A stretch of DNA of 45,160 nt from the NCBI GenBank assembly GCA_964568735.1, contig CAZMRF010000039.1, positions 1 through 45,160 of the forward strand. Reading direction: 5' to 3'. Source of the DNA: CAZMRF01 sp964568735. GTDB taxonomy: Bacteria; Acidobacteriota; Polarisedimenticolia; JACPZX01. Position 1 is the stretch's first letter, and every line of letters begins with the position of its first letter. Made by a program: the position numbers and the translations under genes. The notes below the pieces were generated by a model, which saw nothing but the letters and a program-made list of their open reading frames with translations, made no database searches and was not told where the DNA came from. This document shows positions 1 through 9,493 of the stretch, one piece after another.

Positions 1-1709
<1,709 letters not shown>

Positions 1710-1797
1710 GCCGCGATCGGGGTGATATACTCGGCGTACCGATGATGCTCCCGGACACCAGGATTGGACGCTGAATTCCGCAAGAGGAGACAGATCG

Positions 1798-2247
1798 ATG
1801 CCCTCGAGTCCGTGGGATCCATTCCGCGACATGTCCATGCTCCAGGAACGGATGAACCGGCTCTTCGAGGAGTCGCTGGCGCGGAGCAGGACCACCGAGG
1901 AGGAATTCCCGATGGGCGTCTGGATGCCCCCGGTGGACATCTATGAGAGCGAGGATCGAGTCGTCATCCGCATCGATCTGCCGGGAGTGGACCAGAAGGG
2001 CATCGATCTGCGGATCGAGGAAGGAACCCTCATCGTGAGAGGCGAGCGGAAGTTCGCCACGGGCGAGAACAGAGAAGACTTCTTGAGGATCGAGCGGACC
2101 TACGGCACTTTCCAGAGGACCTTCCGGCTGCCGGCCACGGTCGATCATGGCCAGGTCGAAGCCAGCCATCTCGACGGGGTCCTCGAGATCGTGCTGAGGA
2201 AGAAGGAATCATCGAGAACTCAGGCCATCCGCATCGACGTGAAGTAG
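1798..2247 (+). CDS. Small heat shock protein, Hsp20/alpha-crystallin family
   Basis: ATP-independent holdase of 149 residues that keeps unfolding clients soluble for ClpB/DnaK. The N-terminal arm (residues 1-38) is Met- and Arg-rich. The alpha-crystallin domain runs from about PPVDIYESEDRVVIRIDLPG to LDGVLEIVLRKKE; the family signature LPGV and the final A-x-x-x-x-G-V-L beta strand (ASHLDGVLEI) are both present. The C-terminus has an I-R-I-D-V stretch in place of a plain IXI motif. The ATG is preceded by an AGAGGAGA Shine-Dalgarno. It sits 88 bp after clpB and 9 bp before htpX, so the three probably belong to one stress regulon. No CIRCE inverted repeat is visible upstream. Confidence 0.95.
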   Translation: MPSSPWDPFRDMSMLQERMNRLFEESLARSRTTEEEFPMGVWMPPVDIYESEDRVVIRIDLPGVDQKGIDLRIEEGTLIVRGERKFATGENREDFLRIERTYGTFQRTFRLPATVDHGQVEASHLDGVLEIVLRKKESSRTQAIRIDVK

Positions 2248-2256
2248 GAGAGGATC

Positions 2257-3093
2257 ATGAATACAGCCAAGACGGTCGTGCTCCTGGGATTGCTGACGGG
2301 CCTCTTCATCTTCGCCGGAGGCGCGCTGGGAGGCCAGTCCGGGATGGCCTTCGCTTTCTTCCTCGCGGTCGTGATGAACGTGGGCGCCTGGTGGTTCTCC
2401 GATGCGATCGTGCTGAAGATGCATGGAGCGCGCCCCCTCGAGGCGCGGGAAGCTCCCGAGGTCCACAGCATCGTTGCCAACCTCGCGCAGAAGGCGGGGA
2501 TGCCGATGCCGCGCGTCTACCTCGTCGACTCGCCGGCGCCCAACGCCTTCGCCACGGGAAGAAGCCCCGATCATGCGGCCGTCGCCGTCACGACGGGCAT
2601 CCTCAAGCTCATGAATCGCGAGGAGCTGGAGGGAGTGCTCGCCCACGAGCTCTCCCACGTGAAGAACCGCGACACGCTCATCTCCACGCTCGCGGCGACG
2701 ATCGCGGGCGCTATCATGATGCTCGCGAGCATGGCGAAGTGGGCGGCCTTCTTCGGCGGGTTCGGAGGGCGCGACGACAGGGACTCCAACGTCCTCAGCC
2801 TCTTCGTCATGGCCCTGCTGGCGCCCATCGCAGCCCTGCTCATCCAGACGGCCATCTCGCGCAACAGGGAGTACCAGGCCGACGCCTCGGCGGCGGCGCT
2901 CGTCGGCTACCCGCAGGGGCTCGCGGCGGCGCTCCAGAAGCTCGGGCAGACCTCGGGCCGGATCCCCATGGGGACGAGCCCGGCCATGGGCCACCTCTAC
3001 ATCGTCAACTCGCTCTCGGGCAGCTCCTTCATGAACCTCTTCAGCACGCACCCGCCGCTCCCGGACCGTATCGCCCGCCTCCTGGGCCGCTGA
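2257..3093 (+). CDS. htpX: HtpX-type membrane zinc metalloprotease (M48)
   Basis: Inner-membrane endopeptidase of 278 residues involved in quality control of membrane proteins. Two N-terminal hydrophobic segments (about residues 5-25 and 28-46) are followed by the cytosolic M48 domain. The zinc motif HELSH is at residues 130-134 and the third ligand is the Glu of NREYQAD (about residue 205). Two further hydrophobic stretches lie between them (about 148-170 and 182-200). STHPPLPDRIARL near the end is the usual HtpX C-terminal motif, and the length matches the family. The ATG follows AGGAGAGGATC, just after the hsp20 stop. The next gene converges from the opposite strand 9 bp away, with no room for a separate terminator. 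Confidence 0.95.
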   Translation: MNTAKTVVLLGLLTGLFIFAGGALGGQSGMAFAFFLAVVMNVGAWWFSDAIVLKMHGARPLEAREAPEVHSIVANLAQKAGMPMPRVYLVDSPAPNAFATGRSPDHAAVAVTTGILKLMNREELEGVLAHELSHVKNRDTLISTLAATIAGAIMMLASMAKWAAFFGGFGGRDDRDSNVLSLFVMALLAPIAALLIQTAISRNREYQADASAAALVGYPQGLAAALQKLGQTSGRIPMGTSPAMGHLYIVNSLSGSSFMNLFSTHPPLPDRIARLLGR

Positions 3094-3102
3094 GCTGAAT
3101 CG

Positions 3103-3954
3103 TCAGAAGAGCAGGCTCCAGAGAACGAACGCACAGAGCGCGCCGGCGACCGTCGCGAGGAAGTTGACCGAGTCGTTCTCGAGGATGCCCCTTCTCTCCA
3201 GCGTCGCGCCCAGCAGGGAATCAACGAGGTTTCCGGCGAACCCCGAGAAGGCGACGACGGGCACGCCGGAGAGCGGCAGGGACCCGACCCCCCAGGCCAG
3301 CAGGGCGAGGAGGGAGGAGGAGGCCAGCCCCGCGAGCGTCCCCGATGGGCTGATCCCGCCGTCGGTCCCGGCTGGAACGGGGCGCCAGGTCGTGATGAGG
3401 ACGGGCCTCCCGCCCATCGCCTGCCCCGCCTCGGTCGACATCGTGTCCGAGAGAGCGGCCGCCAGCGCCGCCGTGAAGGCGGCGAGAACCGCCCCCGGCT
3501 CGAGCCGTCCCATGATCGCCAGCAGGGAGAGGAGGGCCGCGGCTCCCATGTTGGCCACGGCCTGCCTGGAATCCCTGGGCCCTTCGTCTCCCCGGCCCCC
3601 GGCGCTCCCATCCCGCCGCGCCGCGCGCCAGCGGGTGGCACCGCTCGCGAGGGCCACGAAGGCTCCGAGCAGGACGAAGCCCCGCCACCCGGCGGCCGAC
3701 CAGACAATCATCGAGAGGATGGCCCCGGTCGCGGCTCCCCCCGTCGTGGCGGCCCGCGCTGCCAGCGCCGCGAGGGCCGCGGCCGAGCCCGCGAGGGCTC
3801 CAGCCGGAAGCCTCGACAGCATGAGGGAAGAGGCTCCCGGCCAGCCGGCGGGATCGACGAGTGTCACGAATAACGCCGCGGCCGCCGCGAGGAGAACGTA
3901 GAGGAGGCCCCGTGCGGCCCCTCGACGGCCGGGAGCCGCGCCGCGCCGCTTCAT
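3103..3954 (-). CDS. DUF92 family integral membrane protein
   Basis: Polytopic membrane protein of 283 residues with about six to seven hydrophobic segments. It carries the DUF92/TMEM19 hallmarks: ALSDTMSTEAGQAMGG, the loop PVLITTWRPVPAGTDGG, the SPSGTLAG motif, and a glycine-rich end (FAGNLVDSLLGATLERRG). Plant VTE6, a phytyl-phosphate kinase, belongs to this family, so a CTP-dependent prenyl/phytyl phosphate kinase role is conceivable. Nothing in the sequence fixes the substrate. It is the last gene of the leftward run Memo-like, lptD, rmlD-like, starting 36 bp after the rmlD-like stop with no clear Shine-Dalgarno. It ends 9 bp from the convergent htpX stop. Confidence 0.85.
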   Translation of the reverse strand: MKRRGAAPGRRGAARGLLYVLLAAAAALFVTLVDPAGWPGASSLMLSRLPAGALAGSAAALAALAARAATTGGAATGAILSMIVWSAAGWRGFVLLGAFVALASGATRWRAARRDGSAGGRGDEGPRDSRQAVANMGAAALLSLLAIMGRLEPGAVLAAFTAALAAALSDTMSTEAGQAMGGRPVLITTWRPVPAGTDGGISPSGTLAGLASSSLLALLAWGVGSLPLSGVPVVAFSGFAGNLVDSLLGATLERRGILENDSVNFLATVAGALCAFVLWSLLF

Positions 3955-3990
3955 CGCTTCAGCACGGGTCTCGCGCCGGGATCGAGTCCG

Positions 3991-4869
3991 TCACCCGGAG
4001 CGGCTTCTCGATCCGAGGTAGGTCTCCAGGGCCTCCTCCCAGCTGGGTGGAGCCCACCCCGTGACCTCCACGAACCTGGATGGATCGAGCGCGGAGTTGA
4101 GCGGCCGCGGCGCCCTGTCTCCCTTCCACTGGAGGTGCGAGAGGGGATGAAGCGGCGCGAGATCGAGCCCCATGATCTTCGCGGCCTTCAGGATGAAGTG
4201 GTAGCGCGTCGTCATGTCACCCAGGTTCGTGAAGTGGAGGACGCCCTCCCACGGGATCGAGATCAGGATCGTGATGGCCCGTGCGAGATCGGGGATGTAG
4301 GTCGGCGTGCCGAATCGGTCGGCGACGAGGCGGATGGGAGTGCCCTCGGCGATGAGGGAGAGGAAGCTCTCGGGGAACTTCCCCTCGCCCGCGCCGAAGA
4401 ACCAGGAGGATCTCAGGATCGTCGCGCCGGGGGCCTCTTCCTGGACGGCCTGCTCACCCAGGAGCTTCGACCTGCCGTAGACGGAGAGGGGCGCCGTGGG
4501 ATCCTCCTCGGTGTACTTCCTCTCGAGGGAGCCGTCGAAGACGAGGTCGGTGGATACGTGAATAATCCTGGCGCCCACCAGGGCCGCGGCGCGCGCCACG
4601 TTGCGCGCCCCCTGGTGGTTGCTCTCATCGGCCAGGTCGGGGGCGTCCTCGCATCCGTCCACGTGCGTCATCGAGGCTGCGTTGATGACCACGGTCGGTT
4701 GCAGCCTCTCGAACTCGCTCTCGAGCCTCCAGCAGTCCGTGATGTCGATCTCGTCGCGCGTGGCGTAGATAGCACCAGGATATCGCTCCGCCATGGCCTC
4801 CTGAAGCGCTTCGCCGAGCCGGCCGGCGGCTCCGGTCACGAGCGGCACGGAGAGCGTGGCTGTCGTCAC
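3991..4869 (-). CDS. RmlD-like NAD(P)-dependent sugar nucleotide reductase
   Basis: Short-chain dehydrogenase of the RmlD (dTDP-4-dehydrorhamnose reductase) substrate-binding family, 292 residues. Seen: nucleotide-binding VTGAAGRLG near residue 11, NAASMTHVDGCED, the VSTDLVFDG strand, the catalytic pair in VYGRSKLLGEQ (Tyr and Lys), RSSWFFGAG, and FGTPTYIPDLARA. The best start is GTG at 4869 with a GGAG about 8 bases upstream; no in-frame ATG precedes the Rossmann motif. It lies 30 bp after lptD. With no rmlA, rmlB or rmlC nearby, a rhamnose pathway is not proven. A related NDP-sugar reductase or an envelope glycan enzyme are alternatives. Confidence 0.82.
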   Translation of the reverse strand: MTTATLSVPLVTGAAGRLGEALQEAMAERYPGAIYATRDEIDITDCWRLESEFERLQPTVVINAASMTHVDGCEDAPDLADESNHQGARNVARAAALVGARIIHVSTDLVFDGSLERKYTEEDPTAPLSVYGRSKLLGEQAVQEEAPGATILRSSWFFGAGEGKFPESFLSLIAEGTPIRLVADRFGTPTYIPDLARAITILISIPWEGVLHFTNLGDMTTRYHFILKAAKIMGLDLAPLHPLSHLQWKGDRAPRPLNSALDPSRFVEVTGWAPPSWEEALETYLGSRSRSG

Positions 4870-4899
4870 TGCGGGGATCTCCGGATGAGGGCCGGGACC

Positions 4900-7542
4900 C
4901 TACTGTGGCCTGCCATTCAAGTCAAGAAATGTGCCGACACCGCGCAGGTTGAGCACGAACCTGTACTGGGTGTCCGAGGTCTCGCCCAGCGAAGAGGTCT
5001 GGAAGTTGCGGCGGGAGAGCTCGACGAGGACCCCGCAGCACTGGCTGTTCCATCCGAACCGGTACCGCTGGTCGCGAAGGAACGACTCCTCGATGTCGTA
5101 GTTGCCCTCGACGTCGACCGTGAGCTTCCTGCCTCCGAAGGCCGTTCCGCTCATCAGGCGGATCTGGCTGCTGTCGTTGAAGCACCGGCCGGGATCGCGG
5201 CCGGATCTGCCGACGACGCGGGTCGCGTCATCCGCGCACGTGGGATCGACGCTCACGGAGATCCCCTCGAGATCGCGGTTCAGGAACCAGGACAATCGCA
5301 GGTAGCTGAGGTCCCGCGTGCGCAGGTTGCCCGACAGGCTCACGCTGCGGATGTCGTGGAAGAGGATGTCGTAGTTCGCTCCCATGTCCAGCGATGCCGC
5401 CCGTGAGGGGTTGACGCGCAGGGTCGCGAGCACGGGGCCGTAGGAGCTCACCGTGTCGAGCGCCTGCGACTGGCTCAACGGCTTCCTGTCGTCGAACGAG
5501 AGCCTCTGGGTGAGGTCGAAGGTGGCGAGCTCGACGGCGCCGACGCCTCCCTTGTCCTCGGAACCCGCCTCCGCGGAGAGCGCCTTGCGCACGGTGCCGG
5601 TGGAGATCTCCGGGGCGACCCACGTGCGCGCGGCCGCGTCGTCCGGCGAGGCCGCCGTGCCCGAACTCTTCTCCTCTCCCTCTTCCGATCCTCCGGCAGG
5701 CGCGGCCTGGCCGGCAGGCGGAGCGGGCGGAAGCGCCTCCTCGTTGTGGGTGAGCCCCTCTTCGCCGAGAACGAGTGAGGCGAAGGTCGCATTGAGCGCG
5801 GGCGGGGGCAGGGGCGGCCCCTGCTTTTCCGGCTTCTTGACGAAGACGCGGCTGGTGAGCGAGTAGCTCAGCACGTTCGTGCTCGGCGGCGTGGCGTCGA
5901 TCTCGTCGAAGGGAATGATGTTCTCGCCCCCCTCGACCTCGGGCGCAAAATCGTACGAGACCCGGGGCTCGAAGGTGTGCTTGAAGCTGGAGGCACCGTC
6001 TTCCCCGGCGCCGTAGAGCCGGTAGAAGCGCGGCCCGACGAAGCCCAGCCCGAAGCGGTAGAACCTGCGCTCGAAAGAGCCGCCCGTCGGATCGAGCCCG
6101 GAGCCGCGGTCGGCGTCGCTGGCCGTGTAGAGCGTCTCGCGGAAGGAGAAGGATGGAGAGATGTCGAGCCAGGGAGCGGGGGTGAAGTTCCCCGTGATGG
6201 TCGGCGCCAGATCGTACCGGGTATAACTGGCTTCCGTAGTCTCCATCTCCCCCAGGCTGTCGATCGTCCGCGTGCGGCGCGCCAGTCCGTTGTAGGAGGA
6301 GGCGAATCCCAGGTAGAAGGGGCTCTTCCACAGCCGGATGCCGCGGCCGCGCATCTCGACCTCGGGCAGGCGCCACAGCGTGAGATCCTCGGTGTCTCCC
6401 GTGCTCGGGTCGACGCTGAGGAACTGGAGCTGCCGGTTGAATCGGACGTTCAGCGCGTACGGCCCGGCGTGGCGCGAGAGGTCGACCTGGGAGAGCACGG
6501 TCGGGTTCGTCGAGGCCCGGATCTCCCGCTCGAAGTCGAGGAAGTAATCGAGGTCGCTCACGGTGTTGATGTCGCCCAGGAGCTTGAACCCCCAGGGAAG
6601 CCTCTGCGTGTGGGTGAGGCTCAGGTGGTAGCGGTCACGCACCTCCTCGTCGGCCCCGGGGAAGGGACGGAACTTCTCCTCGAGGAAGTACCCGGTGATG
6701 AGGCCGCTGCCGGCGCTGCCGGGAACGTAGCGGAACTCCAGGCCCTGGCCCGACTGGGGAAGCTGCTCGACGTCCGCGCTCACGCGGCCGTTGAAGAAGT
6801 CCATCTGGAGGGTCGCGTCCATGCTGCGGCCCAGGGGAAGGAAGAGAGCATTGCTGATGAATGGGCCCCTCTTGCTGGTGAAGCCGATTTGGGGGAGGAG
6901 GAGCCCCGGCGACCGCTCCTCCTTGATGGGCCAGATCAGGTAGGGGCTGTAGAAAGCGGGGATTCGGCCCAGCTTGAACGCGGCGTTCGTCATCCGCGCG
7001 TACTTGCCGATCTCGACGATGGCGCTGCCGACGCTGAAGGACCAGTAGGGGGTGGGCTGGGTGCAGGTCGTGATCCGGCCCTTGGTGATCCGGAAGGTCT
7101 CCTCGCCGATCCGCTCGAGCTTCTTGGCCTCGAGAACCACGTCGGGCTCGAAATAGCCCCGGGCGTTCTCGATCACGGCGTACCCGGTTTCGAGGTTCAC
7201 CTCGACGCGATCACCGCTGATCTGGTTCGCCTCGAACTGGATGACGACGTTGCCCTCGGCGGTCACCAGGTGCGAAGCCTCCGAGTACCGGACCTGGTCG
7301 GCGAAGAGGCGCGAGGAGCCGTAACGGAAGTCCACGTCTCCTGTCAGCTGGAACTCGCCGGGCGAGGTCTGCACGATCTGGCCCGCCGACATCTCGGGCG
7401 CGGCACCGGCCGCTCCGGCCCGGGAGAGCAGGTCGCTCTTCGGCTTCTTCTCCTCCGCTGCATCGACCCGGACCCCGGCGCTCAGGGCGGCGATGACGGT
7501 AAGGGAGGCGGGGAGGAGGGCCGCCAGGCAGCGGATCTTCAC
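4900..7542 (-). CDS. lptD: LPS-assembly outer membrane protein LptD (OstA)
   Basis: Beta-barrel protein that places lipopolysaccharide in the outer leaflet together with LptE; 880 residues from the chosen start. The open frame extends to 7686, but GTG at 7542 is preferred. It begins a signal peptide (VKIRCLAALLPASLTVIAAL) and overlaps the stop of the upstream gene as GTGA. Residues about 55-165 form the LptA/OstA-like periplasmic domain (FQLTGDVDFRYGSSRLFADQ). CTQPTPYWSF and YSPYLIWPIKEERSPGLLLP follow, as in typical LptD, and then the long barrel. SQCCGVLVEL near the end matches the conserved paired-cysteine strand. Residues about 567-654 are a Pro/Ala/Glu-rich insertion, probably a loop. 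The gene shows that the organism builds an LPS-containing outer membrane. Confidence 0.93.
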   Translation of the reverse strand: MKIRCLAALLPASLTVIAALSAGVRVDAAEEKKPKSDLLSRAGAAGAAPEMSAGQIVQTSPGEFQLTGDVDFRYGSSRLFADQVRYSEASHLVTAEGNVVIQFEANQISGDRVEVNLETGYAVIENARGYFEPDVVLEAKKLERIGEETFRITKGRITTCTQPTPYWSFSVGSAIVEIGKYARMTNAAFKLGRIPAFYSPYLIWPIKEERSPGLLLPQIGFTSKRGPFISNALFLPLGRSMDATLQMDFFNGRVSADVEQLPQSGQGLEFRYVPGSAGSGLITGYFLEEKFRPFPGADEEVRDRYHLSLTHTQRLPWGFKLLGDINTVSDLDYFLDFEREIRASTNPTVLSQVDLSRHAGPYALNVRFNRQLQFLSVDPSTGDTEDLTLWRLPEVEMRGRGIRLWKSPFYLGFASSYNGLARRTRTIDSLGEMETTEASYTRYDLAPTITGNFTPAPWLDISPSFSFRETLYTASDADRGSGLDPTGGSFERRFYRFGLGFVGPRFYRLYGAGEDGASSFKHTFEPRVSYDFAPEVEGGENIIPFDEIDATPPSTNVLSYSLTSRVFVKKPEKQGPPLPPPALNATFASLVLGEEGLTHNEEALPPAPPAGQAAPAGGSEEGEEKSSGTAASPDDAAARTWVAPEISTGTVRKALSAEAGSEDKGGVGAVELATFDLTQRLSFDDRKPLSQSQALDTVSSYGPVLATLRVNPSRAASLDMGANYDILFHDIRSVSLSGNLRTRDLSYLRLSWFLNRDLEGISVSVDPTCADDATRVVGRSGRDPGRCFNDSSQIRLMSGTAFGGRKLTVDVEGNYDIEESFLRDQRYRFGWNSQCCGVLVELSRRNFQTSSLGETSDTQYRFVLNLRGVGTFLDLNGRPQ

Positions 7543-8372
7543 CGAATCAGGAGGCCCGCGTACCCGACCACTTGATCGTAGTCGCCGGAGACGTCGCCCG
7601 AGCTGGCGTACGCGATGAGCTCGGCTGAGGTGGCCCCCGTCCTCTTCAAGGCACGAAGGCCCGCGGTCGCCGGCCCGGCGCCGCACATGCTGATCTCCTG
7701 CTCGCGCACCACGGCATGGAGGCCCTCGGAGTCGAGGGCCTCCATCCTCCGGATGGCGAGGAAGTCCTTCTCACGAGCGCGGTCGGCCCGCTCGTAGTGC
7801 GTCATGTCGGTGCTGATGACGATCCCGACGGGCTCCGAGAGGGTCTCGATGGCGGCCGCGATGGCGTCCCCCAGGGCGAGGAGCTCGTCCCTCCCGCTGA
7901 TCCCCAGGCAGATGGGTGCGAAGAGGAAGTCACGCCGCATCGTCTGGAGGAAGGGGATCTGGACCTCGAGGGAGTGCTCGGCCCTGTGCGCGGCCTCGTC
8001 CTCCTCCGCGCTGCTGGCCAGATCGAGGATGAGATGGGCCAGGGTCTCGTCGATCAGCGCCGAACCGAGCGGCGTTTCCCACAGTCCCCGGCTCATCACC
8101 GCCACTTGCTTTCCGAGCCCCGTGTGGTTCGGCCCCATGATCACGAGCCGGCGCGGCAGGATGGCGGAGGCGTAGACCTGCCCGGCCACCGCTCCGGAGT
8201 ACATGTATCCGGCGTGCGGGACGATGACGCCCCGGGCCTCGCGCCCTCCCCCGGCGACGGGGAGAAGGAAGGACTCCACGTCCCGCCTCAGGCCCGCCTC
8301 GTCGCCCGGGTAGAAGTGGCCGGCCACGAAGGGGCGTCGCACCGGCGGGTTGGTCGGGGTCAGGTGGTTCAT
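7539..8372 (-). CDS. amrB: AmmeMemoRadiSam system protein B (Memo-like)
   Basis: Memo-family protein of 277 residues, structurally related to class III extradiol dioxygenases. Conserved motifs are all visible: VRRPFVAGHFYPGD at the start, VPHAGYMYSG, GPNHTG, HSLEVQIPFLQ, STDMTHYE and SMCGAGPA, with the His and Cys residues that line the metal-like pocket. Family members often sit with an AMMECR1 protein and a radical SAM protein; neither is visible in this window. The biochemical role is not settled; C-C bond cleavage or redox chemistry have been proposed for the family. Here it is the first gene of the leftward envelope operon, and its stop overlaps the GTG start of lptD by four bases. A GGAG lies about 11 bases upstream of the ATG. 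Confidence 0.9.
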   Translation of the reverse strand: MNHLTPTNPPVRRPFVAGHFYPGDEAGLRRDVESFLLPVAGGGREARGVIVPHAGYMYSGAVAGQVYASAILPRRLVIMGPNHTGLGKQVAVMSRGLWETPLGSALIDETLAHLILDLASSAEEDEAAHRAEHSLEVQIPFLQTMRRDFLFAPICLGISGRDELLALGDAIAAAIETLSEPVGIVISTDMTHYERADRAREKDFLAIRRMEALDSEGLHAVVREQEISMCGAGPATAGLRALKRTGATSAELIAYASSGDVSGDYDQVVGYAGLLIR

Positions 8373-8541
8373 CGGAGGATTCTCCGCACCCTGCCGGACA
8401 TCAAGAAGGCGCGTGGCTGCGCGCCGCGCGGAAAGCGGCCGGACGATCCGCCAGGGGCCAGCGGCTCCCCGCGAGCACGCGTGGCCATCGTAGCATGGTG
8501 CGCCCGGAGCCGGAATCGGCGGATCGGGCTCCCGGGCCCGA

Positions 8542-8571
8542 TTGTGGGGCTCCCGCGAGAGGTGGTAGATT
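8542..8571 (+). promoter_or_regulatory. Probable sigma-70 promoter for the NAD synthetase genes
   Basis: TTGTGG (8542-8547) and TAGATT (8566-8571) are separated by 18 bases, about 25 bases before the amidase ATG. The -35 box matches the consensus in four of six positions and the -10 box in four. The rest of the divergent gap (8373-8541) is GC-rich with no clear gene. Confidence 0.45.
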
Positions 8572-8596
8572 CGCGCCGCTTCCGGAGGATCGCTTC

Positions 8597-9493
8597 ATGA
8601 AAGTGGCCCTGGCCCAGTTCGCTCCCAAGCTGGGCGACGCCGCGGCGAACCTCCGTCGCCACCAGGCCCTGATTCGTGAAGCGCGCGGGCGCGGCGCGAT
8701 GCTCACGGTTTTCCCGGAGCTGAGCCTCACCGGATACCTGCTCCAGGATCTCGCGAGGTCCGCGGCGGAGCCGTTTCCCGCCGGCCGCAGCCTCGGCGCG
8801 CTCGCGGCGGCCTCGCGAAAATGCTCCGTCATCGCGGGCTTCGTCGAGAGCGGCTCCGGCTCCCAGGTCTACAACTCCGCGGCCTGCTTCGTCGGGGGAT
8901 CCCCCGCGCACCTGCACAAGAAGGTCTACCTCCCGACCTACGGGATGTTCGACGAGGGGCGGTACTTCGCGGCGGGAGATTCCTTCCGCACCTTCGATGC
9001 GCCCTGGGGGAGGACCGGCCTCCTCATCTGCGAGGACTTCTGGCATCTCTCCTCCTCCTGGCTGCTCTCCCTTCAGGGCATGGAGGTCCTCGTCGTGGTC
9101 TCCGCGAGCCCCGTGAAGGGAATCGACGGCTCGAGGAGGCCGAAGAGCCTGGGGATCTGGGAGGAGCTTGCCCGCGTGGTGGCGCGCCACCTGACCTGCT
9201 GGGTGATCTACGTCAACAGGACCGGATACGAGGACGGGTGGGCCTTCCAGGGCGGCTCCTTCATCTGCTCACCCTCGGGCGACCTGGTCGCCCAGGCGAA
9301 GTTCCTCGAGGAGGATCTCGTGCTCGGCTCGCTGGCGCCGGCCGAGATTCGCAAGGCCCGGATCCGCTCGCCGCTCGTCCGCGACGAGAAGATCGATCTG
9401 GTCCGGCGCGAGCTGGACCGGATCGCCGGGGCCGGGGGCTCCGGAGCCGACGCCCGCGGGCGGCGGCCGAGGAGGGCCGATGGCGCCCGCTGA
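8597..9493 (+). CDS. Nitrilase-fold glutaminase subunit of NAD synthetase
   Basis: Carbon-nitrogen hydrolase of 298 residues that probably releases ammonia from glutamine for the neighbouring NAD synthetase. The nitrilase triad is visible: Glu41 in FPELSLTGY, Lys109 in HKKVYLPTYG, and Cys145 in LLICEDFWH. YGMFDEGRYF and RTGLLICEDFW resemble the amidase domain of fused glutamine-dependent NadE better than ordinary nitrilases. The ATG at 8597 follows CCGGAGGATC; upstream in-frame codons give only low-complexity sequence. The gene overlaps nadE by 14 bases, so the two are probably made in step and form a complex. In most bacteria with this activity both domains are one polypeptide. The last 30 residues are Arg/Gly-rich and probably disordered. 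Confidence 0.85.
   Translation: MKVALAQFAPKLGDAAANLRRHQALIREARGRGAMLTVFPELSLTGYLLQDLARSAAEPFPAGRSLGALAAASRKCSVIAGFVESGSGSQVYNSAACFVGGSPAHLHKKVYLPTYGMFDEGRYFAAGDSFRTFDAPWGRTGLLICEDFWHLSSSWLLSLQGMEVLVVVSASPVKGIDGSRRPKSLGIWEELARVVARHLTCWVIYVNRTGYEDGWAFQGGSFICSPSGDLVAQAKFLEEDLVLGSLAPAEIRKARIRSPLVRDEKIDLVRRELDRIAGAGGSGADARGRRPRRADGAR

Noticed and set aside
1710..1797. CIRCE element or sigma-32 promoter before hsp20
   Set aside because: No TTAGCACTC/GAGTGCTAA inverted repeat; only a TATACT without a good -35.
2240..2256. GAAGTAGGAG before htpX as another copy of the dispersed repeat
   Set aside because: It is the hsp20 stop codon plus the htpX ribosome-binding site; the flanking repeat blocks are missing.
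5977..7575. 532-codon open frame on the plus strand opposite lptD
   Set aside because: Composition is rich in Glu, Val, Arg and Gly with no motif; lptD on the other strand has a signal peptide and conserved family motifs.
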